From contig JADKGC010000001.1 in the NCBI GenBank assembly GCA_016717205.1, forward strand, positions 1,448,567-1,512,566: a stretch of DNA of 64,000 nt. The letters are read 5' to 3'. Shown here one piece after another: positions 25,324-34,052 of the stretch (its first letter is position 1; each line of letters opens with the position of its first letter). Origin of the DNA: Candidatus Flexifilum breve. GTDB lineage: Bacteria; Chloroflexota; Anaerolineae; Aggregatilineales; Phototrophicaceae. Under the pieces are notes generated by a model that saw only the letters and a list, made by a program, of their open reading frames with translations, had not been told where the DNA came from and ran no database searches. Position numbers and translations under genes: made by a program.

Positions 25324-26256
25324 ATGCTGGCAAAATTTCTGTGGATCGCCGTTCTGTGTCTATGGTTGTTCGGGGGGCGCGCCGTGGCGCAAAGTGAGGG
25401 CAGCGTGCTCATCCGCGAAGATTTCCAGTCGGTGACGCTCGGGCGGACGTATCAGTACACTGCCATCCTGCCCGCAGGCTACGACGAGAGCGACGCCCGC
25501 TATCCGGTAATCTACCTGCTGCACGGGCGCGGCGACGTGATGGACTCGTGGCTCGAAGCGCGCGCCGTGCTCGACCGTCTCATTGCGGACGGTTCGATCC
25601 CGCCGCTGATCGCCGTCCTGCCGGACATGCCCTCCAGCGACCGCGCAGGCTACTACATTGATTCGCAGTATACCGGGACGCTTTACCGCGCCGAAGCGGT
25701 CGAAACGGCCTTCATGGAGGATCTCATCCCGCACGTCGACTCCACTTATCGCACCTACACCAATCGCAAATCCCGGCTGGTTGGCGGTTATTCGATGGGC
25801 GGCTACGGTGCGATCCGCTACTCGCTGGCCTACCCGGAAGTGTTCGGCGGCGCGATCGTGCTCAGCCCGGCGGTGTATATTCCGCTCCCGCCCGCCGATT
25901 CGAGCACGCGCGAATTTGGCGCGTTCGGGAATGGCGACGCGCTGTTCGATGAGGCAATCTATCAGAGTCTGAACTATCCCGCCCTGCTGGATTCCGTCGC
26001 GGCGAGCGGCCTGTCGCTGTCCTTGTTCATCGCCGTGGGCGACGACGAGTGGAAGAACCCGAATCCGGAAGACTATCTGCATGACCTCGACATGGAAGCG
26101 CACCTGTTCTTCAATCAGGTGGCGCGGGTGGCCAACATCCGCTCCGAGTTCCGCGTGTATGATGGCGGGCACGACTGGGGCGTGTGGGGGCGCGGTCTCG
26201 ACGAAGGGCTGCGCTTCCTCGCGGACTTCATCACCACGGACGGGAGTACGGGCTGA
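25324..26256 (+). CDS. Secreted esterase, alpha/beta hydrolase (esterase D/S-formylglutathione hydrolase-like)
   Basis: 310 residues. A signal peptide covers residues 1-24 (hydrophobic IAVLCLWLF, end AVAQ). The fold is a putative-esterase (Fes/antigen 85-like) hydrolase: YPVIYLLHGRGD gives the oxyanion-hole region, GGYSMGGYGAI the nucleophile S157, GDDE a probable acidic residue and GGHDWG the catalytic His. ATG 25324 is preferred to the GTG at 25318, which has poor Shine-Dalgarno spacing. It is the last gene of the LacI-controlled run and could release acyl groups or short esters from a polymer before import. Confidence 0.88.
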   Translation: MLAKFLWIAVLCLWLFGGRAVAQSEGSVLIREDFQSVTLGRTYQYTAILPAGYDESDARYPVIYLLHGRGDVMDSWLEARAVLDRLIADGSIPPLIAVLPDMPSSDRAGYYIDSQYTGTLYRAEAVETAFMEDLIPHVDSTYRTYTNRKSRLVGGYSMGGYGAIRYSLAYPEVFGGAIVLSPAVYIPLPPADSSTREFGAFGNGDALFDEAIYQSLNYPALLDSVAASGLSLSLFIAVGDDEWKNPNPEDYLHDLDMEAHLFFNQVARVANIRSEFRVYDGGHDWGVWGRGLDEGLRFLADFITTDGSTG

Positions 26257-26508
26257 CCGCTCTGCTTTTTGCGGCTGTGGAGGACAGCAGCTTTTAACAA
26301 TCGAGGGAATTGTAGGGACGCCCAACGGGGCGTCCGCCACATCCGCCTCCACCTGATTTCCGAGAGGGGCTGGAAGTGAGGTCGCATTTGACCTCATCCG
26401 AACACGATCCTGTAGACCACTTTATCAACCAACGAGTTCGAATGCAGTATACTCACTACGACTCCGGATGAAGCCCTTTGCCTCGTTCCGGATGATCGAG
26501 AACGACTC
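26257..26508. repeat. Intergenic gap with one GTAGGGACG repeat
   Basis: TGTAGGGACGCCCAACGGGG followed by CGTCCG at 26311-26337 is one palindromic unit. A short GAGAGGGGCTGGAAGTGAGG tail of the C/G-rich family follows near 26360. The promoter of the histidine kinase gene is presumably in the rest. Confidence 0.55.
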
Positions 26509-28545
26509 ATGTTGATGATGTACTTCCTCTACGGATTGTCCTTCAGCGGACTGGGACTGGCCGCCCTGCTTCAGTACCGCCGGGGCGGCGTTCTGCCGCT
26601 GCACCGCCAACTCCCCTCGTTGGCCGCATTTGGCTTAGCCTATGCGGGCGTCGGCTGGACCGATATGTTTCTCATCAGCGGGACACAGCCGGAAATTCAG
26701 GGGGTTCTGCATTTCCTGCGCATGGTCTTACAGCCGATCTCGGGGCTGCTGCTGCTGCGCTTTGGCTGGGGCATGCTCACGCAGATGACACCACTGCCCT
26801 CGTGGACGCGCATCATTCCGAGCATCCTGACCGTCCCGCTGGCCTTCGTGATCACCTACGCCGCCACCACCTTTGTGACGCCTTCGCCAATCCACATCCC
26901 AATTGACATCTGGTCACGCTACCTGCTGTATCTGCCGGGCAGCATCATGGCCGGAGTCGGCTTCATCCGCCAGAGCAACCAGCACAAACAGCGCGGCTTC
27001 CCCGATGCCAGCTACCTGATGATGGGCGCGGGGATCGCCTTTCTGACCGAGGCGCTGGTCGTCGGGTTAATCGTCCCGGCGGCGCCCTATGGTCCCGTGT
27101 CGTATTACGACTACGATCGCGTGCATTTCGACTCGATTGTGGCGGATCTGGACGCGCCGACCGACCCCTTCACCATCGTCGATTGGCTCGACTACGCGCA
27201 TGTGCTGCAAGCCACCGGCCTCCCGATCCAATTCTGGCGCATGCTCTCGGCGCTCGCGCTCCTGGTGTTCGTCGTGCGCAGCCTCGACGTGTTCGATGCG
27301 ATTGAGCGCCGCCGCATTCAGCGCTTGCAGGAGGAACGCGATCTGGCGCAATCCAACGCGCGCGCACTGGCTGAAAGTTGGGCGGAAGCCCTGATGAAGA
27401 TCAACCGCCAGATCGCGGAACTCAACGAACTCGATGACATCCTGTTTGAGATTGTGTGCTGTGCCCGTCAGCTGCTGAACTCCGATTTTGCGGCCATCGC
27501 CCTGCTGGATGAAAAGCAGCGGCTCATGCTGCGCTGTTTTGCGATCAGCGACTCGGTGCAGGCCGCTCCCCGGATCGGCACCAGTGTGCAGGTCAAATCC
27601 GGCTTGATTCTTGAAGTGCTGCAGGCGGCGCTTGCCTATCGCACCGTAGGGACAGAAGCGGCTAGCTGGCAAGCGGATGTCTGCCTGTGTGTCGAGGCGA
27701 CGGTCAGCGAAGCGGCATTTGTTCCCCTGCTCCTCAACAATGTGGCTGTGGGTGTCCTATGGAGCGCCCGCACCAAGTCCGATCCGTATACGGCGGATGA
27801 TCTGCTCGGGTTGGAACGACTCGCCAACCAGTCGGTGATCGCCATTCAGCACAGCCTGATGGCCGCGCAGATTCAATCGCTGGCGGTCGTCGGAGAGCGC
27901 GCCCGCATCGCCCGCGAAATGCACGACAGCCTGGCGCAGATTTTGGGCTATATGAATTTGCAGGCGCAGACGCTCGAAGCGCTGTTGAAGCAAAACAAGC
28001 AGGAAGCATTGTTCGCGGAGATTAAACGAATGCGCGAAGCCATCCAGACCGCGCACGCCGACGTCCGCGAAAACATCCTGAGCCTGCGAACCACCCTGTC
28101 GACCGAGGCCGGGGTCGCGTCGGCCATGCTTGAATATCTCGACGGCTTCAGCTTACAAACCGGCATCGACATCAAGCTCGAGAACCAGCTCGACGGTTAC
28201 CTGGGCTTGTCGCCTCTCGCGGAAGTCCAGTTGGTGTGTGTCTTGCAGGAAGCGCTGGCGAACGTCCGCAAGCATGCCCGCGCCACCGAAGTCTCGGTCA
28301 AACTGACGCGGCGGGTTGGGTGCGCGCATCTGGAAATCACGGATAACGGCGTCGGCTTCGTCGAACAGGCGGATAGTCAGCGGTTTGGCCTGCACACCAT
28401 GCGGGAACGCGCGCAGCAAGTCGGTGGTAAACTCTCAATCTCCTCACGGGTGGGTCAGGGCACCACGGTGATCTGTGAGCTGCCCGAAGTCGATCAGGCG
28501 AATCTCATGCATTTGTCGCCCGCGGCGCTGCCGGAACGAGGATGA
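26509..28545 (+). CDS. Membrane sensor histidine kinase with GAF domain (NarL-partner type)
   Basis: 678 residues. Residues 1-265 contain about seven membrane helices; 300-445 form a GAF domain (ELDDILFEIVCCARQLLNSDFAAIALLDE); then a HisKA_3 dimerisation domain with EMHDSLAQILGYMNLQ, phospho-acceptor H472, and a HATPase_c domain (QEALANVRKHARA, ITDNGVGF). HisKA_3 kinases act on NarL/LuxR-type regulators, here almost certainly the one at 29495. The adjacent DmsC-like and dms genes suggest it senses redox state or an electron acceptor; the membrane module is not a recognised NarX-type sensor. Confidence 0.92.
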   Translation: MLMMYFLYGLSFSGLGLAALLQYRRGGVLPLHRQLPSLAAFGLAYAGVGWTDMFLISGTQPEIQGVLHFLRMVLQPISGLLLLRFGWGMLTQMTPLPSWTRIIPSILTVPLAFVITYAATTFVTPSPIHIPIDIWSRYLLYLPGSIMAGVGFIRQSNQHKQRGFPDASYLMMGAGIAFLTEALVVGLIVPAAPYGPVSYYDYDRVHFDSIVADLDAPTDPFTIVDWLDYAHVLQATGLPIQFWRMLSALALLVFVVRSLDVFDAIERRRIQRLQEERDLAQSNARALAESWAEALMKINRQIAELNELDDILFEIVCCARQLLNSDFAAIALLDEKQRLMLRCFAISDSVQAAPRIGTSVQVKSGLILEVLQAALAYRTVGTEAASWQADVCLCVEATVSEAAFVPLLLNNVAVGVLWSARTKSDPYTADDLLGLERLANQSVIAIQHSLMAAQIQSLAVVGERARIAREMHDSLAQILGYMNLQAQTLEALLKQNKQEALFAEIKRMREAIQTAHADVRENILSLRTTLSTEAGVASAMLEYLDGFSLQTGIDIKLENQLDGYLGLSPLAEVQLVCVLQEALANVRKHARATEVSVKLTRRVGCAHLEITDNGVGFVEQADSQRFGLHTMRERAQQVGGKLSISSRVGQGTTVICELPEVDQANLMHLSPAALPERG

Positions 28546-28551
28546 CTGCGC

Positions 28552-29475
28552 ATGGTTAACTTACGCGAATGGGCACTGCCCGTCTACACCATCATGATGC
28601 AGATGTCAGCGGGCAGCATGCTGGCTTTGTGGGTACTGTATACGGTGGCTTTGCGCCGCTATGGGCCGGAGATCGCCACTAAACTCACCAAGAACCCGCT
28701 CATCGTCATCGTCGTGACGGTGATAACGGCGATGATTGGCTCGCATTATCATCTCAGCCGCCCCGCCTTCTCGCTGTTCGCGGTGCTCAATTTTCAGTCG
28801 TCGTGGCTGAGCCGAGAAGTCGGCTTTACGGTGGTCTTTGCGGGCTTGGCGGGCTTATTGCTGCTCGTGCTGTTGTACCGACCGAACGCGGTCAAAGGCC
28901 AACTGGCGCTCGGTTGGGGCGCGGTGACGATGGGCGTGGTCACGGTCTATGCGATGTCACGGGTGTATTTGCTGCCCACTCAGATCGCCTGGAACTCGGT
29001 CGCCACGCCGATCGCGTTTTTCTGTGCGATGGTGCTGTTGGGAGTCATCGGCATGGCGGTCGTCCTGTTGATCAATCTGTATCTCTTCACTTTGAACAAA
29101 GATAGCGATCTGGTGCTCATTCGGGCTGTGACCCGTCGCGTGTTAACCCTCGCCTGCGGGGTGGCGATCCTCGTGGCGCTGATTGAGCTGGCGAATTATG
29201 GCTTCCAGATTGTGGATTTGTACAACCAAGGGTCAACCGCTCACGCCAGCCTGTATCTGCTGCTCGGCTTGTATCGCGCTCTGTTTGTCATCCGCGTCGG
29301 ACTGCTGATCGCTGGCGTGCTTGCCCTGTCACTGGTTACACTCTGGCAGCAAAGACGATCCAAACCGGTCGTGCGCTTTCTGGCATCGATCTATCTGACG
29401 TTCCTGATGGTTTTGATCAGCGAAGTCTTGGGACGGTTTCTCTTCTATGCAGTCCATGTGCGGACGGGTATCTAG
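28552..29475 (+). CDS. DmsC-like membrane protein located between sensor kinase and regulator
   Basis: 307 residues, eight hydrophobic segments, homologous to the DMSO-reductase membrane anchor DmsC. It is clearly a paralogue of the protein at 34053: both share SSWLSRE or TSWLSREI, VYLLPT-x-x-AWNS and a C-terminal SE(V/I)-x-R-F-L-F-Y motif. DmsC anchors the catalytic subunits and takes electrons from menaquinol. Placed here without its own A and B subunits, it could report quinone redox state to the kinase, or form a second enzyme with DmsAB. It lies 6 bp after the kinase gene. Some loss of family motifs cannot be judged by eye. Confidence 0.82.
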   Translation: MVNLREWALPVYTIMMQMSAGSMLALWVLYTVALRRYGPEIATKLTKNPLIVIVVTVITAMIGSHYHLSRPAFSLFAVLNFQSSWLSREVGFTVVFAGLAGLLLLVLLYRPNAVKGQLALGWGAVTMGVVTVYAMSRVYLLPTQIAWNSVATPIAFFCAMVLLGVIGMAVVLLINLYLFTLNKDSDLVLIRAVTRRVLTLACGVAILVALIELANYGFQIVDLYNQGSTAHASLYLLLGLYRALFVIRVGLLIAGVLALSLVTLWQQRRSKPVVRFLASIYLTFLMVLISEVLGRFLFYAVHVRTGI

Positions 29476-29494
29476 TGCGACGAAAGAGTCTACC

Positions 29495-30148
29495 ATGACC
29501 ATTAAAGTGCTGATTGTCGACGATCATAAGCTCTTCCGGCAGGGTCTGCGCAGCTTGATGAGTACCCGCGATGACATCGTCGAGGTGGTGGGTGAAGCGG
29601 CCACCGCCGCCGAAGCCATCAAACTGACGGGGCAGCTCCGGCCTGATGTCGTCCTGATGGATATCTACATGCCCGAAGTCGATGGGCTGGAAGCCACGCG
29701 CGCTATCAAAAAACTGTATCCGGAGATCGCCGTGGTGATCCTCACGTCTTCCGAGAAGGACAGCCATTTATTCGAGGCTGTGCGCGCCGATGCGGCGGGC
29801 TATCTGCTGAAAAATCTGGATGCCGACGAACTCTTCAATATGCTGGAAGGTGTGGCGAAGGGCGAAGCGGCGATGACGCGCGCGATGGCCTCCAAGGTGC
29901 TGAAGGGGATCGCCCGTCAGCAAATCGGCGGCCCCGACGAGATCGAAACGCTGACCGAACGCGAGATCATGGTGCTCCATCTGGTCGCGCAGGGCGAAAG
30001 CAACCCGCAGATCGCCGAGAAACTCTCCATCTCGACCAATACGGTCAAGACGCACCTCAGCAATATTCTCAAGAAGCTGCAGCTCGATAACCGCGCGCAG
30101 GTCGCCGCCTATGCCGTCGAGCATGGGATCAAATCCTCGCCCGATTAG
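29495..30148 (+). CDS. NarL/LuxR family response regulator
   Basis: 217 residues. Receiver domain 1-120 with phospho-acceptor D56 in DVVLMDIYMPEVDG, acidic pair D9-D10 and conserved K in the EKD-type loop; C-terminal LuxR-type helix-turn-helix (LTEREIMVLHLVAQGESNPQIAEKLSISTNTVKTHLSNILKKL). ATG 29495 is the start consistent with the family (MTIKVLIVDDH); the frame extends 16 codons upstream over the end of the previous gene. With the kinase at 26509 it should form a two-component pair controlling the dms genes. Confidence 0.93.
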   Translation: MTIKVLIVDDHKLFRQGLRSLMSTRDDIVEVVGEAATAAEAIKLTGQLRPDVVLMDIYMPEVDGLEATRAIKKLYPEIAVVILTSSEKDSHLFEAVRADAAGYLLKNLDADELFNMLEGVAKGEAAMTRAMASKVLKGIARQQIGGPDEIETLTEREIMVLHLVAQGESNPQIAEKLSISTNTVKTHLSNILKKLQLDNRAQVAAYAVEHGIKSSPD

Positions 30149-30950
30149 CGGACGGTCAGCCTCTCCTCTACAACCTGCGGCACAAGCCGCATCAGTCCGA
30201 CCCTACCCCCGGCCCCCTAACAGGGGTAGGTTTTTCATACTTCCTATCGTGTACAGGTTTTCTTCGCCGAGAACGTGTAGGGACGAGGCATGCCTCGTCC
30301 TATTTTTTCTCTGGATTGGACAAAAAGCTTGTGATGCGTGAAAGCAAAAGAGCGCTTTAGCAAGTAAGGTTACCGCCGTGTTGGCACCGGAGGACGAGGC
30401 ATGCCTCGTCCCTACAATTAAAAACCTACCCTGACAGCCCCCGGCACCTCCCCGAATTCAGGGAGTGGAGCCAACACTGCCCGCCGAAACGAATTGGTTT
30501 TCGTAGGGACGCGATAAATCGCGTCCGCCGTCTTCGACCCTACCCAGGTAAGTAATTGATTGTAGGGACGAGGCATGCAGTCATTTCAGATTTGGTGAAA
30601 ATACTCAACCTCACCCTGCTTACTGCGCAAGCTGTCCCTCTCCGTGGGGAGAGGGACACCACCTGCCGTGCCCTTGCCCCTCACCCTCTGGAGAGGGGCG
30701 GTTGAGGGCAGCGAAACGGGGTGAGGTTAGGCAACGTGCCGATTTTGAAATCGCCTCAGGCCTCGTCCTTACAACGAATCCCCTACCCTCGACCCCACCC
30801 ATTACCGGCGCTTATCACCCAATCGGGTGAGATCAAAAATGCTCCACCCTGTTGATGTCCCCACTTGTGAAAAAAAGCATAATCAGCCATCGTGTATCAA
30901 CATTGACACGGCTCGTCTCTCCTTAGTGATTCCAGCATGGGAGGAATTCT
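30149..30950. repeat. Repeat-rich intergenic region upstream of dmsA
   Basis: About 800 bp with no gene. It holds four GTAGGGACG-type units (near 30277, 30390, 30503 and 30561, several with the GAGGCATGCCTC palindromic centre) and C/G-rich units (30440-30475 and 30605-30730). The last 120 bp before dmsA are free of repeats and relatively AT-rich, and probably carry the dms promoter. A GGAGGA ribosome-binding site ends the region. Confidence 0.65.
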
Positions 30951-33413
30951 ATGGCTGCCAGAGAATTTATTAATGACCTAATCACAAGTAGTATCATGTC
31001 CCGCCGCAGCTTCCTTAAATGGAGCGCCATCTTCGGTGGCACCGCGGCGGTTGCGAGCAATTTGACCAGCCTTCCCGGCCAACAAGGGGTCGGAAGTGTC
31101 GCGGCGCAGGAACAGGCCGAAGAAAACGTGGTCTGGACGTCCTGCGTGGTGAACTGCGGCAGCCGCTGCCCGCTGCGCCTCCATGTCAAAGATGGCGTGG
31201 TCGTCCGCGTCGAAACCGACAACCTCGGCGACGACGAATTCGGCAATCATCAGGTGCGCGCCTGCGTGCGTGGCCGCTCGGTTCGCCAGCGCATTTACAA
31301 TCCCGACCGCCTCAAGTACCCGATGAAGCGGGTTGGCCCCCGTGGCTCCGGCGAATTTGAGCAGATTAGCTGGGAAGAAGCCTTTGATCTGATCGCCAAC
31401 AAGATTAAAGAGCTGGTTGAGAATTATGGCAACGAATCGATTTATCTGAACTACGGCACCGGCACGCTCGGCGCGACCGTGGCGAAGTCGTGGCCGCCCA
31501 GCGCTACCCCGATTGCCCGCCTGATGAACTGCTTCGGTGGCTACCTGAATCACTATGGCGATTACAGCGCCGCCCAGATTGAGTCCGGCCTGCCGTATAC
31601 GTTTGGCAACACGTGGGCGGATACATGGGTGACCAACAACAGCATCGAAGACATCGTCAACAGTAAACTGCTCGTCTACTTTGGCAACAACCCCGGCGAA
31701 ACGCGCATGAGCGGCGGCGGGATGATCTACAGCCTCCAGCACTACAAGCAGGTCAGCGGCGCGAAGATGATCGTCATCGACCCGCGCTATACCGATACGG
31801 CGGTCACCGCGGCTGACGAGTGGATCCCCATTCGCCCCGGCACCGACGCCGCGCTGATCAGTGCGCTGGCCTACGTCATGATCACCGAAAATCTGCACGA
31901 TCAGGCGTTCCTCGACACCTACTGCGTCGGCTTTGACCGCGCGCACATGCCGGAAGGCTACGAAGATCAGGACAGCTACTCCGACTATATCCTCGGCACG
32001 GGCGCAGACGGCGTCGCCAAGACCCCGGTCTGGGCCGCGGCGATTACGGGCATTCCCGCGCAGAAGATCGTCCAACTGGCGCGCGAAATCGCGCTGACCA
32101 AGCCATGCTTCATCACGCAGGGTTGGGGTCCGCAGCGCCAAGCGAACGGCGAGCAGACCAGCCGCGCCATCCCCATGCTGGCCATCCTGACCGGCAACAT
32201 CGGTATCCATGGCGGCGGCACCGGCGCGCGCGAATCGGGGTACGGCATTGGCATGGCGGGCTTCCCGACCCTGCAAAACCCGGTTCAGACCTACATCTCC
32301 GTGTTCAACTGGCCGGATGCCATTCTGCATGGCCCGGAAATGACCGCGACCAAAGACGGCGTGATCGGCAAAGACAAGCTGGATGTGCCGATTAAGTTCA
32401 TCTGGAGCTATGCGGGCAACGCGCTGATCAACCAGCACGCCGATGTCAACCACACCCGCGAAGTTCTGGGCGATGACACCAAGTGCGAAATGATCGTGAC
32501 CGTGGACGTGCACATGACGCCCAGCGCCCGCTGGTCGGACATTCTGCTGCCCGACACCACCAACTACGAAAAGATGGATATCGCCCTGAATGGCGATACC
32601 AGCAGCATGGGTTACGCCATCTTCTGCGAACAGGCGATTGAGCCGATGTTCGAGACGATGCACGTCTACGACATGTGCGCGGAAATCGCCAAGCGCCTGG
32701 GTGTCGAAGACCAGTACACCGAAGGCCGCACGGTCGAAGACTGGCTGCGCTTCTGCATCGACGAAACCCGCGCCACCAACCCGGATTGGCCGGACTTTGA
32801 AACCTTCCGTGAGATGGGCATCTACAAAGTCACCAATCAGGGTGAGCCGTATGTCGCCTACCAGGGTTTCCGCGAAGACCCCGCCGCTAATCCGTTGTTG
32901 ACCCCCTCGGGCAAGCTGGAAATCTTCTCGGCGCGCCTGCATGAGATCGGCCAGACGTGGGAACTGCAGGAAGGCGATGTGATTTCCGGCCTGCCCATCT
33001 ATGTGCCGACGTGGGAAGGCGTCGCCGACCCGCTGCGCGAAAACTACCCGCTGCAGTTGATCAGCGCGCACTTCAAGCAGCGCACGCACTCGACCTACGG
33101 GAACGTGCCGTGGATGAAGGAAGTCGCCCCGCAGGAAGTGTGGATTAACCCCATCGACGCCGAAGCCCGCGGTATCCGCAACGGGGATCGCGTCTTCGTG
33201 TACAACGGTCGTGGTAAGACGCACGTGCCGGCTCGCGTCACCCCGCGCATCATCCCCGGTGTGGTCCATCTGTCCGAGGGCGCGTGGTATACCCCGGATG
33301 CGGATGGCACCGATCAGGCAGGTTGTGTCAATGTGTTGACACGTTATCGCCCCTCCCCGCTGGCAAAAGGCGACCCCATGCACACGGTTCTGGTTGAAGT
33401 TGAGAAAGCGTAA
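30951..33413 (+). CDS. dmsA: DmsA-like molybdopterin oxidoreductase, catalytic subunit
   Basis: 820 residues, member of the DMSO reductase family and very like E. coli DmsA along its length. A twin-arginine signal (SRRSFLKWSA, residues 17-26) directs export of the folded enzyme. C65-x3-C69-x3-C73-x31-C105 should bind the [4Fe-4S] cluster, and the molybdenum-ligand serine is S206 in NHYGDYSAAQ. Motifs FGNNPGETRMSGGG, YTDTAVTAADEWIPIRPGTDAAL and QGWGPQRQANGEQTSRAI match DmsA. It probably reduces DMSO, TMAO or a related S- or N-oxide with electrons from menaquinol via DmsB and DmsC. The start is fixed by GGAGGA. Confidence 0.94.
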   Translation: MAAREFINDLITSSIMSRRSFLKWSAIFGGTAAVASNLTSLPGQQGVGSVAAQEQAEENVVWTSCVVNCGSRCPLRLHVKDGVVVRVETDNLGDDEFGNHQVRACVRGRSVRQRIYNPDRLKYPMKRVGPRGSGEFEQISWEEAFDLIANKIKELVENYGNESIYLNYGTGTLGATVAKSWPPSATPIARLMNCFGGYLNHYGDYSAAQIESGLPYTFGNTWADTWVTNNSIEDIVNSKLLVYFGNNPGETRMSGGGMIYSLQHYKQVSGAKMIVIDPRYTDTAVTAADEWIPIRPGTDAALISALAYVMITENLHDQAFLDTYCVGFDRAHMPEGYEDQDSYSDYILGTGADGVAKTPVWAAAITGIPAQKIVQLAREIALTKPCFITQGWGPQRQANGEQTSRAIPMLAILTGNIGIHGGGTGARESGYGIGMAGFPTLQNPVQTYISVFNWPDAILHGPEMTATKDGVIGKDKLDVPIKFIWSYAGNALINQHADVNHTREVLGDDTKCEMIVTVDVHMTPSARWSDILLPDTTNYEKMDIALNGDTSSMGYAIFCEQAIEPMFETMHVYDMCAEIAKRLGVEDQYTEGRTVEDWLRFCIDETRATNPDWPDFETFREMGIYKVTNQGEPYVAYQGFREDPAANPLLTPSGKLEIFSARLHEIGQTWELQEGDVISGLPIYVPTWEGVADPLRENYPLQLISAHFKQRTHSTYGNVPWMKEVAPQEVWINPIDAEARGIRNGDRVFVYNGRGKTHVPARVTPRIIPGVVHLSEGAWYTPDADGTDQAGCVNVLTRYRPSPLAKGDPMHTVLVEVEKA

Positions 33414-33427
33414 AGGGGAATACTCAA

Positions 33428-34048
33428 ATGGCTAACAAATTGGGATTCTACTTCAATGGCGGCGCGTGCACGGGTTGCAAGGCCTGCCAGATTGCCTGTA
33501 AAGATAAGTCGGATTTGCCCATTGGCGTCAACTGGCGGCGCGTCGCCGAATATACGGGCGGCGAATGGGTGACCAACCCCGATGGCTCGGTTGTGCAGAA
33601 CGTCTTCGCCTACTACACGTCGATGGCCTGCAACCACTGCGAAAACCCGATCTGCGCCGAAGTCTGCCCCACGCAGGCGATGTTCAAGCGCGAAGACGGC
33701 GTCGTCATGATCGACGAGAGCAAATGCATCGGCTGCCGGTACTGCGAATGGGCGTGTCCGTATGGCGCGCCGCAGTTCAACGAGGAAGCGGGCGTCATGA
33801 CGAAGTGCAACTTCTGTCAGGACTACCTCGCGGAAGGCAAGTCGCCGGCCTGTGTGGCGGCCTGTCCGTCGCGCGCCCTGTTCTTCGGTGAGATCGACAC
33901 GCTCCGTGCCGAACACGGGACGCTGGCGGAAATTGCGCCGCTGCCCCCGGCTGACATCACCAATCCGAATCTCGTCATCCAACCGCATCACCATGCCCGC
34001 GCAGTCGGTTCCACGGCTGGCAAACTGATTAATCCCGAGGAGGTCTAG
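33428..34048 (+). CDS. dmsB: DmsB-like iron-sulfur subunit
   Basis: 206 residues with four ferredoxin-type cysteine groups: CTGCKACQIACKDK, CNHCENPICAEVCPTQAM, CIGCRYCEWACPYGAP and CNFCQDYLAEGKSPACVAACP. This is the pattern of the electron-transfer subunit of DMSO-reductase-family enzymes (four [4Fe-4S] clusters). It lies 14 bp after dmsA with a GGGGA ribosome-binding site and 4 bp before dmsC. It carries electrons from the membrane anchor to DmsA on the outside of the membrane, entering through the DmsA Tat signal. Confidence 0.95.
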   Translation: MANKLGFYFNGGACTGCKACQIACKDKSDLPIGVNWRRVAEYTGGEWVTNPDGSVVQNVFAYYTSMACNHCENPICAEVCPTQAMFKREDGVVMIDESKCIGCRYCEWACPYGAPQFNEEAGVMTKCNFCQDYLAEGKSPACVAACPSRALFFGEIDTLRAEHGTLAEIAPLPPADITNPNLVIQPHHHARAVGSTAGKLINPEEV

Positions 34049-34052
34049 AGCG

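Noticed and set aside
30978..33383. 801-codon open frame on the minus strand opposite dmsA
   Set aside because: It mirrors the dmsA codons; GC-rich third positions keep the opposite frame free of stops. Composition is His/Arg/Ala/Val-rich without any recognisable domain.
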